DNA of 64,000 bases. Source: Afipia sp. 1NLS2. GTDB taxonomy: Bacteria > Pseudomonadota > Alphaproteobacteria > Rhizobiales > Xanthobacteraceae. Where the stretch lies: contig NZ_ADVZ01000001.1 in assembly GCF_000178995.1 (NCBI RefSeq), forward strand, positions 1,274,001-1,338,000, written 5' to 3'. Positions within the stretch are counted from its first letter, which is position 1, and each line of letters opens with the position of its first letter. Shown here piece by piece: positions 48,499-58,432 of the stretch. Position numbers and translations under genes: made by a program. The notes under the pieces are model-generated. The model saw only the letters and a program-made list of their open reading frames with translations, did not search any database and was not told the DNA's origin.

Positions 48499-49131
48499 TC
48501 GAGTGTCCCCGCCTTTATCTTAAGTTGATATGTTGAGGTAATGCCCGCCCGCGAAAGCGCGCACTGCCGCTGGCAAAAATCGGCGGAGACGTTATTGAAG
48601 CAAAATTCTAATGGCGAACCACTATGCATGCACAATACCGTACTGAAGGCATCCGCGAGCTAACAGCCTACACGCTATTCATTGCGGCTGAGGAGACGTC
48701 CCACATGACCGACGCACTAACAAGACGCACCGAATCCGTCAACTTGAAAAAATCCGCATCCGATGTATCCTTTTTCTCAGACTAGCGCGACGTTCTTCAT
48801 CTCCAAGGAACGGTTCATCTCTCAATGCAGCAAGAGATGTATGACACGCAAACATCAGCGTGTGCTCATCGCCAAGAGAGATAACGAGTACTTAGAGCAC
48901 TTAGCGCGAGGCTCTATAACCCATTAAGAAGACGACGTAGCCCGTTAGTTAAAATCTATCGCGGCGGCGCGATGGTCTTCAGCGGTAGCACAGACCAATG
49001 CAGCTTCCATCACTGCTCCTACGTTACCCGGACGCCCAAGATTGATCTTACAAAAGACGCCCAAACCGGAACCTACCGGGAAATCTGATTCACTTCTGGC
49101 TTCATGAGTTTGAAGCCGAGTCCCAAGCGGC
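48499..49131. other. Region without a recognised gene
   Basis: 633 nt. Lower GC than the flanks. A frame at 48945-49256 is mostly the antisense of the next gene. I see no RNA gene, repeat or conserved motif. Confidence 0.5.
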
Positions 49132-51666
49132 CTAGACGACATATCGGTCCCACGACCCATAGTGCTCCGTGCTTCTTCTTCCGCGACGGAGGCTAAGACC
49201 GATAACGGCAAGCCCGACCACGACGTCGTTCCAAGACGAGGCTGGGCCGGCGCCACCGAGCAGCCACGGCGCCGCGATCAACCACAGCCCAAACAACAGA
49301 TTCAGGAACCGCAACGGCCGCGCCACTTCGGCCATAGCACAGACAGCGATCGTGATGATCAATGCACCGACGAGATGATCGTTGTTTGCGATGGTTTCCC
49401 CAGTGCCGAATATCAGGCGCGAAAACATCAGCCACGCACCGAACAGGCAGCTCACGGCCAGTGTCCAGGGTACCGTGACGCCGCGGACCGCGGCGACAGA
49501 TTGAGTCATAGGCCCGGCAGAAAAACCCGGATCGCACTTGTCTGCGCTTCCATTCGACTCAGGCCCGCCTTGGAAAAAAGTGCGCCAGAACGGCCGGCCC
49601 TCTCGGACGCTTCGCTGCATGTATTGGCCCATCGCGACCACCTCATCGAGCGCCAATGGGATCATGATCAGCATGGCGAGCGCGGCAAGCAGGCACAGCG
49701 TGCAATAGGTGCCGATCACGATCGGCTGAATGATGATGAAAAAGATCGAGACACCGCCGAGGGGCACGACCAAGATGAAGAAAAAGGTCACCATCCATGG
49801 CATCGTGCGCCAACGCGTGGCGGTGCCCATGGCGCCCATCAGCGCTTCGATCATATAGGCTGCGGCGCCAAGCCCGGCATCGGGAATCGGCCAGGCGCGG
49901 GACACCGCGGACGTTATGATGAACTCCGCGCCGTTCCTCCCACCACCTCCGGAGAAGAACGGGTCCCAGACGCCGTTTATCTGCCCCAGCTGGTAGGCGG
50001 TAAGATAGCGGGCGATAAGAAAGCCGAAGAAGCCGAGCGCGATCATCGGAAGACGTTGCAGCCAAGATGACGGCGAATAAGTCCAGCCAGGCGGAACGGT
50101 GCTCTGATCCATCATTCCTTCGTGGCTCATGCCCGGCATCATCGGAACGAGCACCGAGAAGGCGATTGCCAGCGCGCCGACGATCGTGTCGTTCGTGGTG
50201 GCGGCGACACTCGGCGTCCAGAAGAAAAGGGGGGCGAACAGAAGCCAGAGACCGACGGCCGTCGAGCCCCATTGCGCCCAGGAAAAACGCCGCGACAGTG
50301 AAAGCGCGCCAAAGAGCACAAGCAGCAAGCCCGATATGATGTCGCTCCACCCCGTAAGCGCATTGCGTAATACGGGCTCCCACAGTCCGCGCTCCTGCGT
50401 GATATCGTGCACCGCGCGGGCCGCCGCCGGATCGAAAAGCGCAAACTGAAGCGGACTAGTGAGAAGCCAGATACCGAGAGTGAGCACCAAAAAGTGAGCC
50501 CAGAGCATCCGCCGGCTCATCCCCGCCATATCGAGCATGCGCCCTGACTCCATCTTTTCATGATTGGCATGAAGCGCCTCGGATCGCTTATGCGCCTCTG
50601 CTCCCTCACCTGCCACCTTGGCGGCATTGAGCTTGTTTGCCTGATACCAGCCAGCGGGGTCTGCCTTGAGCGCCTCGATCATTTGCGGCAACGTCTCGCG
50701 CAATGAATGCACCGGCTCCCAGCCGAGGAGATGACGGGCGCGACTGATATTGATGGCATAGTGGTCATCGGCAATATCGACCATCCAGGACCGAATGAAG
50801 GAATCCTCGCCGAGAACATCCTGTTGAACCCAGGCTCCTGCCTTGGCGAGGGCCTTGGGAATCTCGTGGGTCTCCCAACTCTCACCACGGATCAGCCGTC
50901 CGATCTCGGCCTGAAGATCGCCGTAGCCAATAACCTCAGGCTCGCCGAGAAGCAGCGCCACCTCCGGGGGAAGCGCGCTGCGTCGCTCGATCAGGCGCGC
51001 GACCGCGTCGGTGAGGTCTTCCAGGTGGAGGAAGGACTGCCCAGTGCGCAGGTCGCCCGGATAAACATGTCCCGTCGGATTGTTCTCGTAAATCCGCGCA
51101 ATCTGATTGGCGAGAAAAGCGTTGCGGCAGAGCCCGTCGTAGATGCCGGCCGGCCGGATATTGACAACCGGGATCGGCCCGTGCTGCTCGCGTATCAAGC
51201 GCTCCGCCTCGATTTTTGAAGCCCGGTACGGCAGGTTCGCTTCCAGCGGCGAATCCTCGCTGATCACATCGCCCGGCCGGCCCGCTTTGTGCGCCAGCAT
51301 CGAACTCGCAAAGACGAATTGCTCGACCTCGAACGACTGAAGTGCGCGCAGCAGGTTTGCGGTGCCGCGAACCGTTATCTCATCGTAAAGCGGGTTCGGC
51401 TCACCGGTGAGATCGAAATAAGCGGCAAGGTGAATCACCGATGCGATGCGGGTGCCATAAGCCGTCCGGACACGTTGCAGACCGGCTGCGATCGCATCGT
51501 CCGATGTCAGGTCGATGCAAATGCATTCGGCGGCCGATGGCGGTTGGCGTGTGGTCGCCCGATCCAGTCCGACGAGGGCGAATCGCCCGGCGAGTTTCTT
51601 GACGACGGCCGAACCGATGAAGCCCGTACTGCCGGTGATAATGACCGTATCCTTACGCTCTGCCAT
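49132..51666 (-). CDS. Fusion protein: SDR epimerase - SPW - VKOR-like - SPW
   Basis: 844 residues. Residues 1-345 are an extended short-chain dehydrogenase/epimerase: TGSTGFIGSAVVKKL for NAD(P), and the Tyr and Lys of YRASK. From about 385 comes a membrane part: SPW-type segments (about 390-510), a VKOR-like segment with the redox pair Cys-Thr-Leu-Cys in IGTYCTLCLLAALAMLIMIP (about 670-690), and two more SPW-type segments at the end (about 740-835). A soluble nucleotide-sugar-type or steroid-type dehydrogenase joined to a quinone-linked thiol oxidase fold is uncommon. Function unknown; it stands next to the copper module. Confidence 0.75.
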   Translation of the reverse strand: MAERKDTVIITGSTGFIGSAVVKKLAGRFALVGLDRATTRQPPSAAECICIDLTSDDAIAAGLQRVRTAYGTRIASVIHLAAYFDLTGEPNPLYDEITVRGTANLLRALQSFEVEQFVFASSMLAHKAGRPGDVISEDSPLEANLPYRASKIEAERLIREQHGPIPVVNIRPAGIYDGLCRNAFLANQIARIYENNPTGHVYPGDLRTGQSFLHLEDLTDAVARLIERRSALPPEVALLLGEPEVIGYGDLQAEIGRLIRGESWETHEIPKALAKAGAWVQQDVLGEDSFIRSWMVDIADDHYAINISRARHLLGWEPVHSLRETLPQMIEALKADPAGWYQANKLNAAKVAGEGAEAHKRSEALHANHEKMESGRMLDMAGMSRRMLWAHFLVLTLGIWLLTSPLQFALFDPAAARAVHDITQERGLWEPVLRNALTGWSDIISGLLLVLFGALSLSRRFSWAQWGSTAVGLWLLFAPLFFWTPSVAATTNDTIVGALAIAFSVLVPMMPGMSHEGMMDQSTVPPGWTYSPSSWLQRLPMIALGFFGFLIARYLTAYQLGQINGVWDPFFSGGGGRNGAEFIITSAVSRAWPIPDAGLGAAAYMIEALMGAMGTATRWRTMPWMVTFFFILVVPLGGVSIFFIIIQPIVIGTYCTLCLLAALAMLIMIPLALDEVVAMGQYMQRSVREGRPFWRTFFQGGPESNGSADKCDPGFSAGPMTQSVAAVRGVTVPWTLAVSCLFGAWLMFSRLIFGTGETIANNDHLVGALIITIAVCAMAEVARPLRFLNLLFGLWLIAAPWLLGGAGPASSWNDVVVGLAVIGLSLRRGRRSTEHYGSWDRYVV

Positions 51667-51804
51667 TCGAGTTTCAAGCTCCTCGTGTCGGGTCGGTAGG
51701 TTCTGCCCCTCGACCGTCCCTGCTCACCGGGGTGGTCAGGAATCTGCCGCGGAGCTTTAATCGGAGCGAGCCTTTACGACCCTTGCTGACGCCACCTGCA
51801 CCGA

Positions 51805-52104
51805 TCATGACGTGTTTCCCCTAATGAGGGGAGCACTCGACATCACGCCGTACTGACTTTCTAATGCCGTGTGGTTATGAATGCGATTATCTGCCGTCTG
51901 CCCAGGTATTGGCGTCGTATCCGCGTGCGCCTGCCGCGGCCAGAGCGCGCCTAGCTTGTGGCGGTGCCGGGAAGTCTCACTTCGAGTCTCAGTGACGCGC
52001 TGCATGCGCTGAGGATGGCGGATTACGTCAAAGGTCACGATTCCCGCCGTCGCAAAACCGGTAATGATGGAGACCCACGAAACAACGATCAACCAATGCG
52101 GCAT
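51805..52104 (-). CDS. DUF4396-like protein, truncated
   Basis: 99 residues. The first 35 (WLIVVSWVSIITGFATAGIV, then TFDVIRHPQRMQ) match the start of DUF4396 membrane proteins. After that the sequence becomes hydrophilic and unlike the family, so the gene is probably frameshifted or cut. It is near the CueR gene; family members are often found near metal-resistance genes. Confidence 0.4.
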   Translation of the reverse strand: MPHWLIVVSWVSIITGFATAGIVTFDVIRHPQRMQRVTETRSETSRHRHKLGALWPRQAHADTTPIPGQTADNRIHNHTALESQYGVMSSAPLIRGNTS

Positions 52105-52131
52105 GGGACACCTTCTCGCGCTAACGATACG

Positions 52132-52599
52132 TCACTGGCTCCTGCGGCTTGCGCCACGCGGTTGATCGTGTTGCCTGCTTCCAGCCAACGCAGGAGTCTC
52201 CAATTCTTCCAAGATCGGGCACTCCGGGCGATCATTGTCCTGACATCGCCGTGCGAGATCGTCGATCGTGTTCTTGATTGCCCTTAGATGAGCGATCTTG
52301 CGATCGAGATCGGCTAGGTAGCGAAGTGCGATGCGCCTGACGTCCTTGCTCGCGCGGTTCCGGTCCCGATAAAGCGAGAGCAGTTCGCCGACGTCCTTCA
52401 GCGAAAAGCCAAGGCGTCGCGCCTGCGCGACGAAACGCAAGGTTTGGACGTCGACCTGCGAATAGGTGCGGTAGTGATTTTCATTCCGCCGCGCACTCTC
52501 GATGATTCCGCTTTCCTCGTAGTACCGGATGGTTTTGGAAGGCAGGCCGGACAGTACGGACACCTCGCCGATGGTGAGTTCCTTATCGGATTGCATCAT
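52132..52599 (-). CDS. cueR: Copper-responsive MerR regulator CueR
   Basis: 155 residues: MerR helix-turn-helix (LTIGEVSVLSGLPSKTIRYY), dimerisation helix, and the Cu(I)-binding pair Cys-x7-Cys in RRCQDNDRPECPILEEL, diagnostic for CueR/HmrR. Its start overlaps the copA stop by one base, so it is the last gene of copZ-copA-cueR. It should bind the dyads at 55266-55316. Confidence 0.92.
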   Translation of the reverse strand: MMQSDKELTIGEVSVLSGLPSKTIRYYEESGIIESARRNENHYRTYSQVDVQTLRFVAQARRLGFSLKDVGELLSLYRDRNRASKDVRRIALRYLADLDRKIAHLRAIKNTIDDLARRCQDNDRPECPILEELETPALAGSRQHDQPRGASRRSQ

Positions 52600-55001
52600 T
52601 AAATCCCTTTCTTTGCAGCCGGCCGCCAGCGACGTAACAGCAACGCATTGGACACGACGCTCACTGAGGACAGTGCCATGGCCGCGCCGGAAATCATCGG
52701 ATTCAGAAGCCCAAAAGCGGCCAGCGGCATGCCAATCACGTTGTAGAAAAACGCCCAGAACAGGCCCTGCCGGATCTTGTTGTGGGTGGCCCGGCTGACT
52801 GCGATGGCGTCGCCGACCAGAAGTGGATCGGACCGCATCAAGGTGATGCCGGCCGTTTGCATCGCCACGTCCGAGCCGCCGCCCATGGCGATGCCGACGT
52901 TCGCGGCGGCGAGCGCCGGCGCATCGTTGACGCCATCCCCGACCATTCCGACGGTGCGTCCTTCCGCCTGGAGACGGCGAACCTCGTCGGCCTTCTGACC
53001 GGGAAGTACAGAGGCGATCACCCTTTTGATACCGAGCTCCGTCGCGACGGCGGCAGCGGTTCGTTCGTGGTCGCCAGTCAACATGATGATCTCAAGGCCA
53101 AGCCGCTGCAGGCTCTGCACGGCAGCCTTGGCGGTCTCTCTGATGGGGTCCGCGACCGCGATGGCGCCCAGCAACAGCGGCTGGGGTTCAAGCGCGGCTA
53201 CCCACATCACAGTGCGTCCGCGCTCCTCTAGGGCAGCCACCTGAACTTCCAAGCTATCGTGCGGCACACGCTCCCGCGCAAGCAGGCGGCGATTGCCGAT
53301 GGCGATCTGTCGCCCGGCAACGCGAGCGGTGAGGCCCATACCCGGATGGCTTTGAAAGTCCTCGAGGCGACCCAGCTTGAGGCCTTCCGCCTTTGTCAGG
53401 ACAGCATGGGCGAGCGGATGCTCACTACCGGTTTGGGCGGCGGCGGCAAGCGCAAGCAGTTCGCTCTCCGAAATTCCCGTAGTGAGCATTTCCGTCACGG
53501 TGGGCTTGCCCTCCGTCATCGTGCCCGTCTTGTCGAGAACCACGGTGTCGAGCTTGTGGGCGACTTCGAGAGCTTCCGGATCTCGAATCAGGATCCCGGC
53601 CTTGGCGGCCGCACCGGTGCCGACCATCAAGGCCGTCGGCGTTGCAAGGCCGAGCGAGCAAGGGCAGGCGATCACCATCACCGCGACGGCTGCTACGATG
53701 CCGGAGTTAAGGTTTCCTGCGATCAGCCACCAACCGAAGAACGCGGCCATCGCGACAACGATCACGATCGGAACGAAAACCGCGGCGACACGATCGACGA
53801 GACGCTGGACCGGAGCCTTCTTGCCTTGCGCATTCTCGACGAGCGCGATGATCCGCGAGAGCGTCGATTTTTCCCCGACAAGCGTTGTCTTGATGCGGAG
53901 CAGGCCGCTACCGTTGACCGAGCCGCCAACCACAGCATCGTCCGCTTGCTTTGACAACAGCTGGCTTTCTCCGGTCAGAAGGCTCTCGTCGACCTCGCTG
54001 TGTCCCTCGACCACCACGCCGTCGACTGGAAGTTTCTCGCCCGGCCGGACGACGACGATATCTCCGGGCGAAATGGCTGAAATCGGCACCTCGATCTCCG
54101 CGCCGTCGCGGATGACGCGCGCGTTCTCCGGCCGCAGTGCCATGAGCGCCTTGATGGCCGAGGTCGTCGCTCGCTTGGCGCGGGTTTCGAGCCATTTGCC
54201 GACAAGGATCAAGGTAACGACGACGGCAGCCGCCTCGAAATAGAGATGTTCGCCGGCGTGCCCTGCGAAAAGCATGTAAAGGCTGTAGAAATAGGCAGTC
54301 GATGTGCCGAGCACGACCAGAAGGTCCATGTTGCCGGTACGTGCCCGCAATGCCTTCCATGCGCCAACATAGAAACGTGCGCCAAGGATGAACTGGACGG
54401 GCGTCGCCAGCGTGAGCTGTAACCAGGCGGGTACTTCGACGCCAACCATTGGCAACAGCAAAGGGGCGCTGAGCACGGCGGCCCCAAACATCCGCCAGGC
54501 TTCCTGCTTGAGCCGCTTTTCTTCCGCGGCGAGGATTTGCCGATCGCGCTCGACGTCGCCTGTCCGAAGTTCGGCATCATATCCGGCGCGACGCACGGCT
54601 GCGATGAGATCGGCCGGACGCAAGAGACCGGCGACGCCCTCGGCGGTGGCGTTCTCGCTGGCAAGGTTGACCTCTGCCCGGATCACGCCCGGCACCGCAA
54701 GAAGAGCCTTTTCGACGCGGCCCGCGCAAGTCGCGCAGGTCATGCCCGAGATGGCAAGTTCCCGCGTCTCGTGAGCGACGTCGTAGCCGGCGCGCGAGAC
54801 CGCCTCCACTAACGCGTCCGGCTGAACCTGAGCCGAATTGAACACCACATCGGCTTGTTCGCTCGAAAGGTTGACCGAGGCTTCGACGCCGGGAACGGCC
54901 TGTAGCGCCTTCTCGACCCGGCCCGCGCAGGTCGCGCAGGTCATTCCTTCGATCGGAATGATGGCGCGTGTACGATCATCGAGGACTTCAGGCGCTTCCA
55001 T
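52599..55001 (-). CDS. copA: Copper-exporting P1B-type ATPase CopA
   Basis: 800 residues: two N-terminal metal-binding domains each with GMTCATCAGRVEKAL, the membrane copper site Cys-Pro-Cys in IACPCSLGLATPTALMV, phosphorylation site DKTGTMTEGKP, hinge GDGVNDAPAL. It pumps Cu(I) out of the cytoplasm. I chose ATG 55001 because GGGAGG stands six bases upstream; it overlaps the copZ end by 14 nt. The frame to 55046 lies inside copZ. Confidence 0.95.
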   Translation of the reverse strand: MEAPEVLDDRTRAIIPIEGMTCATCAGRVEKALQAVPGVEASVNLSSEQADVVFNSAQVQPDALVEAVSRAGYDVAHETRELAISGMTCATCAGRVEKALLAVPGVIRAEVNLASENATAEGVAGLLRPADLIAAVRRAGYDAELRTGDVERDRQILAAEEKRLKQEAWRMFGAAVLSAPLLLPMVGVEVPAWLQLTLATPVQFILGARFYVGAWKALRARTGNMDLLVVLGTSTAYFYSLYMLFAGHAGEHLYFEAAAVVVTLILVGKWLETRAKRATTSAIKALMALRPENARVIRDGAEIEVPISAISPGDIVVVRPGEKLPVDGVVVEGHSEVDESLLTGESQLLSKQADDAVVGGSVNGSGLLRIKTTLVGEKSTLSRIIALVENAQGKKAPVQRLVDRVAAVFVPIVIVVAMAAFFGWWLIAGNLNSGIVAAVAVMVIACPCSLGLATPTALMVGTGAAAKAGILIRDPEALEVAHKLDTVVLDKTGTMTEGKPTVTEMLTTGISESELLALAAAAQTGSEHPLAHAVLTKAEGLKLGRLEDFQSHPGMGLTARVAGRQIAIGNRRLLARERVPHDSLEVQVAALEERGRTVMWVAALEPQPLLLGAIAVADPIRETAKAAVQSLQRLGLEIIMLTGDHERTAAAVATELGIKRVIASVLPGQKADEVRRLQAEGRTVGMVGDGVNDAPALAAANVGIAMGGGSDVAMQTAGITLMRSDPLLVGDAIAVSRATHNKIRQGLFWAFFYNVIGMPLAAFGLLNPMISGAAMALSSVSVVSNALLLRRWRPAAKKGI

Positions 55002-55254
55002 TAGAGCCTCCCGTCTGGGCATCAGAGCCGGCGTCCTTGGCTCCATAGCCGGCCGCCTCGACGGCCGCGATGAGCACTGCAGCCGGTGCCTCTCCCTTGA
55101 TCGTCGCGAGCCCGGTCGCGAAATCTAGCTTTGCATCGACGACCCCCGGAACTCGAGACAGGATGCGTGTCACCGTGTTGGCGCATCCGCCGCACGTCAT
55201 CCTGGAGACCGTGAGAACGATCTCGCGCACTTCATGTGCACCTTGCTGATCCAT
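54988..55254 (-). CDS. copZ: Copper chaperone, CopZ-like
   Basis: 88 residues, a single heavy-metal-associated domain with the Cu(I) site MTCGGCANTVTRIL. It carries Cu(I) to CopA or CueR. First gene of the copper operon; the ATG is 11 nt from the second CueR-like dyad, and GGAAGGAG serves as ribosome site. Confidence 0.88.
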   Translation of the reverse strand: MDQQGAHEVREIVLTVSRMTCGGCANTVTRILSRVPGVVDAKLDFATGLATIKGEAPAAVLIAAVEAAGYGAKDAGSDAQTGGSNGSA

Positions 55255-55265
55255 GGAATTCACTC

Positions 55266-55316
55266 CTTCCAGGTTACTGGAAGGCAAGATGGGGCTTCCA
55301 GTTACTGGAAGGTCAA
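55266..55316 (-). promoter_or_regulatory. CueR-type promoter with two dyads
   Basis: On the minus strand TTGACC (55316-55311) and CATCTT (55291-55286) are 19 bp apart, the long spacer typical of MerR-family promoters. The spacer contains CTTCCAGTAACTGGAAG (55311-55295), a 7-3-7 dyad. A second copy with a 4-bp centre lies at 55283-55266 and overlaps the copZ ribosome binding site. Confidence 0.88.
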
Positions 55317-55704
55317 GCCCGGCGCACAAAATTTCGCTTTCAGGGGAAAAGCGCCGGAGGGTGAGCAAACAAATGAGGCGGCGGCGTCGACAGTCGGTGA
55401 AGCTGATGCGGCTTTTCGATCGGCCTGCTGCGATGACCGCACCGTAACCTTCTGCCACGACAGGCCGAACTCAATAAGGGGATCACTAGCCGTCGGATTG
55501 CCGCGAATGATTGTCCCGTCAAACGTCGTTCTGGACCAAGCTGAAGGAGGCCCCGAGCCGGCTCAAAACGGTTAGTCCCCTTGCGAGAAAGCGGCGGGCG
55601 TTGTCTCGGACTATCAGCGCAAGACGCCTCGCGTTGATCAGACAGCCGTCAGCGCACCCCATCCTCGACTATGAGTTTCCATCCATCCTTTCCGGAGCCC
55701 AGCT
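55317..55704. other. Divergent intergenic region
   Basis: About 390 nt between the cop promoter and the membrane protein at 55705. Frames here are short and without features; the promoter for 55705 should lie here. Confidence 0.45.
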
Positions 55705-56154
55705 ATGAATAACGCCGAGAAATACGGAAAAGGCCTCCTCGCCGGACTGGCCGCGACGGTCGTGCTTTCCGCCATCATGATGATGAAGCAAGCCATGGGG
55801 CTCATGCCCGAACTCAACCCCATCGCGATGATCACGAAAATGTCTGGTTCCAGCATGCCGCTGATGGGCTGGATGGGGCATTTCGTGATCGGCACGGTCC
55901 TCTGGGGTCTCCTCTATGCTGGGCTGGACGCCAAGCTGCCCGGACCCCACTGGTTGCGCGGCGCAATTTTCGCGACTGGCGCCTGGTTCATCATGATGAT
56001 CATGCTGATGCCGATGGCCGGGGCTGGCCTGTTTGGACTGGGCCTGGGTATGATGGCGCCGGTCGCCACCCTCATGCTGCACTGGATCTATGGGGCCGTG
56101 CTAGGTGGCGTCTACGGCGCCTTGACGCAACGGAACCAAGCAGTTGCGGCCTGA
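55705..56154 (+). CDS. Small Met-rich membrane protein (DUF6789-like)
   Basis: 149 residues with four hydrophobic segments and many methionines (IMMMKQAMGLM, FIMMIMLMPMAG). Similar proteins are annotated as DUF6789. Methionine clusters and position beside the copper operon could point to copper handling, which is only inference. GGAG precedes the start. Confidence 0.7.
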   Translation: MNNAEKYGKGLLAGLAATVVLSAIMMMKQAMGLMPELNPIAMITKMSGSSMPLMGWMGHFVIGTVLWGLLYAGLDAKLPGPHWLRGAIFATGAWFIMMIMLMPMAGAGLFGLGLGMMAPVATLMLHWIYGAVLGGVYGALTQRNQAVAA

Positions 56155-56453
56155 TCGCCTCGCGAACGGAGTCGCCGCATCCCTTGAATTGGGCATCAAT
56201 CTCTCTGTGTCCGATGTGACAGTCGCAATTTGCTGACGGAGGATCGAGGAGCGCAGCACGCCGATGATGGCAATAGCGATGCAGATCGTCGGGAGGACCG
56301 AAACGGATTGCTACTGTTTGTAATTCCAAACTTCGGCTACGGATTTCCGATCTCTGTGGGACTCAGAACACTGCTGCTGACCATGTGCCTTCTCGCTTGG
56401 CGCAAGGTAGCCGTCACGAAGTTTGCGAAAATTCTGCATTGGTGAGGCGTCGC

Positions 56454-56780
56454 ATGTCACGCATCCAGATCTATCACGAGCCAGATGGAGAACTCCTTGC
56501 CGAAGGTCCACTCGGATTCCTTGGCATTACCTCATTTGAGGGCAACTACTACATCAGCAAGGGCTGTCTGAAGACCGAAGGATTCCGCACGAACTGGATT
56601 CCGGGATTCTGCGTGTACAAATTCTTCTATATCTGGCTTGATTTTCTCGATCGTGATGGCGGCCGAGATCACATGGTTGGCTGGCGTTATTTTCTACCAA
56701 ACCCAATCTTCTTCTTTATTTTTCTCAGGGTGGCTGTGCCACAGCATGCAACCAGCATCAGTGTACGTAGACTCGATTAG
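56454..56780 (+). CDS. Hypothetical protein, DUF427-like
   Basis: 108 residues. DGELLAEGPLGFLGI and NYYISKGCLKTEGF, then NWIPGFCVYKFFYIW, recall DUF427-type beta proteins, but I am not sure. The ATG at 56454 has GAGG upstream. The 300 nt before it (56155-56453) hold no supported gene. Confidence 0.45.
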   Translation: MSRIQIYHEPDGELLAEGPLGFLGITSFEGNYYISKGCLKTEGFRTNWIPGFCVYKFFYIWLDFLDRDGGRDHMVGWRYFLPNPIFFFIFLRVAVPQHATSISVRRLD

Positions 56781-56907
56781 ATGTCACTCCGGACGGAATG
56801 AAGAGCTCGGGAAAGGCAGCAAGCCGGTTCGAACGGTTGAATGATTTTATCAGCCGTCTCAGTGGATCGGGAACCCGACGTGGCCGCCTTTCCCAAGCGT
56901 ATGTATG

Positions 56908-57576
56908 TCATGCTGGTATTCGGACGATGATCTGGTGATGCGCTGTGACGCCGATCTCTCCACGTTCCAATCCGTGGGTGACGCCGTCGCTATGGTAGAC
57001 GAGCAGCACGGCATTGTCGTGTGTCAAAGGGTGCGGTGACGTCATGCTGATGGCGGCGCTTCCGTTTACGCCGGCAGTAAAGCTGTTGCCCTTACCGCGA
57101 CCGTCCGACGGCGTAAAGCCTATTGGCTTTTGATCGAAATGGTTCTCGAACAGACTGTAGACTCCGTTCGGTCGCAATTGAGTGAAGCGGCAGTCAAGTC
57201 GCGCTCCCGCGTCGCTCGGCGTGATCTTGACGGACCCTTTGGCGGCGAACCAATCCGCCAAACTGAAGCCGAGACTCTTGCCTTGCGCATTGAAGGTTTC
57301 GACATCCAATGGCCCAGCCACGAGCGCGGGCCGAAAGCCCGCGATGTGCGGAATGTTTTGCGGCCCGATGCCGGCTGGGGCCGAGGGGTCTTTGACGAAC
57401 GCATGGGGATCAAGCGGCTGGGCCTGATGGGTCTCATCGGAGAAAAACACCGCATGCAGAATGAATTGGAGATCGCGGGCTGTCTCCGGAGCAGCCCACG
57501 CCTGCGTGCGCCCTGCCGCGGCAATACCAAGAGTTACTCCAGCACCAAGCAGGCATCGACGGGTCAGTCTGTTCAT
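56908..57576 (-). CDS. Tat-exported protein of unknown function
   Basis: 222 residues from ATG 57576. A twin-arginine signal NRLTRRCLLGAGVTLGIAAA ends near AWAA. The mature part is soluble and shows no family I recognise; it contains HNDNAVLL-like and HGLERGEIGVTAHHQIIV segments with several His. It is 105 nt after the CcdA-like gene on the same strand. Confidence 0.6.
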   Translation of the reverse strand: MNRLTRRCLLGAGVTLGIAAAGRTQAWAAPETARDLQFILHAVFFSDETHQAQPLDPHAFVKDPSAPAGIGPQNIPHIAGFRPALVAGPLDVETFNAQGKSLGFSLADWFAAKGSVKITPSDAGARLDCRFTQLRPNGVYSLFENHFDQKPIGFTPSDGRGKGNSFTAGVNGSAAISMTSPHPLTHDNAVLLVYHSDGVTHGLERGEIGVTAHHQIIVRIPA

Positions 57577-57681
57577 GGCTACGTGTCCTAACGAGTTGCG
57601 GTGAATAGTCGGAAGCCGTTTACGACCCACGCTGTTGCATCAGCATGGGTGCATTCGAGTGGGATCGCCACACCGCGACCA

Positions 57682-58410
57682 TCAAAAGCGTGTCGTGAGA
57701 TCAACCAGCCAAGTGGGAGATGCAGCGACGAGCGCGGCCTCGAGTGTGTGATCGAACCCGCTAAGAATCATCGTTGCTACGGCCAACGCTCCTACGCCGA
57801 GGATGACCTTACCGAGCTTCCCCGCTCCTATGAGATTGCCCCGCCAGCGACTGAGCGCCTGGCGTGAGAGCGAGCCGACGACGAGCAGCGGGATGGCGGT
57901 CCCAAGACCGAACGCCACCATGACGATCGCCACGCTGGCAAGATCGCGTCCCTGAGCCGCGAGGACGGAGGCTGCACCGAGGGTCGGCCCGACACAGGGG
58001 CTCCAGATCGCGCCGAGCAGCAATCCGAGAACGAATTGGCCGCGAAGCCCACTCGGCGAGATTCGCGCGATCAACCGATTGCCGGCATTGCTGATCCCTC
58101 CGGCGGCGATTGCGAAGCGCTGTTGCAGTGCGCCGCTGAGCAGCACCACCCCCAGGAGACCCAGGAGCACCGCGGAAATCGAACGGAAGACGCTGCCGTC
58201 GAGGCCAATAGAAAAGCCGACCGTCGCCACGAAGAGCCCGACAGCGACGAATGAGGTGACCAGGCCGGCGGCCAATGCCGGCACACCCAGGCGGTGTGCA
58301 GCGACCGCCGGTCCGAGGACAAGCGGTAGCAGCGGAAGAATGCATGGGGATAGTGTCGAAAGGATTCCGGCCACGAAGCCGAAACCGATACTGCCGATTG
58401 GGAGGGCCAT
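57682..58410 (-). CDS. CcdA-like thiol electron transporter
   Basis: 242 residues with six to seven membrane segments and the two conserved cysteines of CcdA/DsbD-beta: LSPCILPLLPL and WSPCVGPTLG. It moves electrons from cytoplasmic thioredoxin to periplasmic thiol proteins, for example the thioredoxin-like protein next to it and the Ccm thiol proteins. Confidence 0.88.
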   Translation of the reverse strand: MALPIGSIGFGFVAGILSTLSPCILPLLPLVLGPAVAAHRLGVPALAAGLVTSFVAVGLFVATVGFSIGLDGSVFRSISAVLLGLLGVVLLSGALQQRFAIAAGGISNAGNRLIARISPSGLRGQFVLGLLLGAIWSPCVGPTLGAASVLAAQGRDLASVAIVMVAFGLGTAIPLLVVGSLSRQALSRWRGNLIGAGKLGKVILGVGALAVATMILSGFDHTLEAALVAASPTWLVDLTTRF

Positions 58411-58432
58411 GCTTCCGATTCCGCGAACGAGT

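Noticed and set aside
48945-49256. 103-codon minus-strand frame after the SDR fusion gene
   Set aside because: Half of it is a shifted frame of the fusion gene and the rest has no features or start signal.
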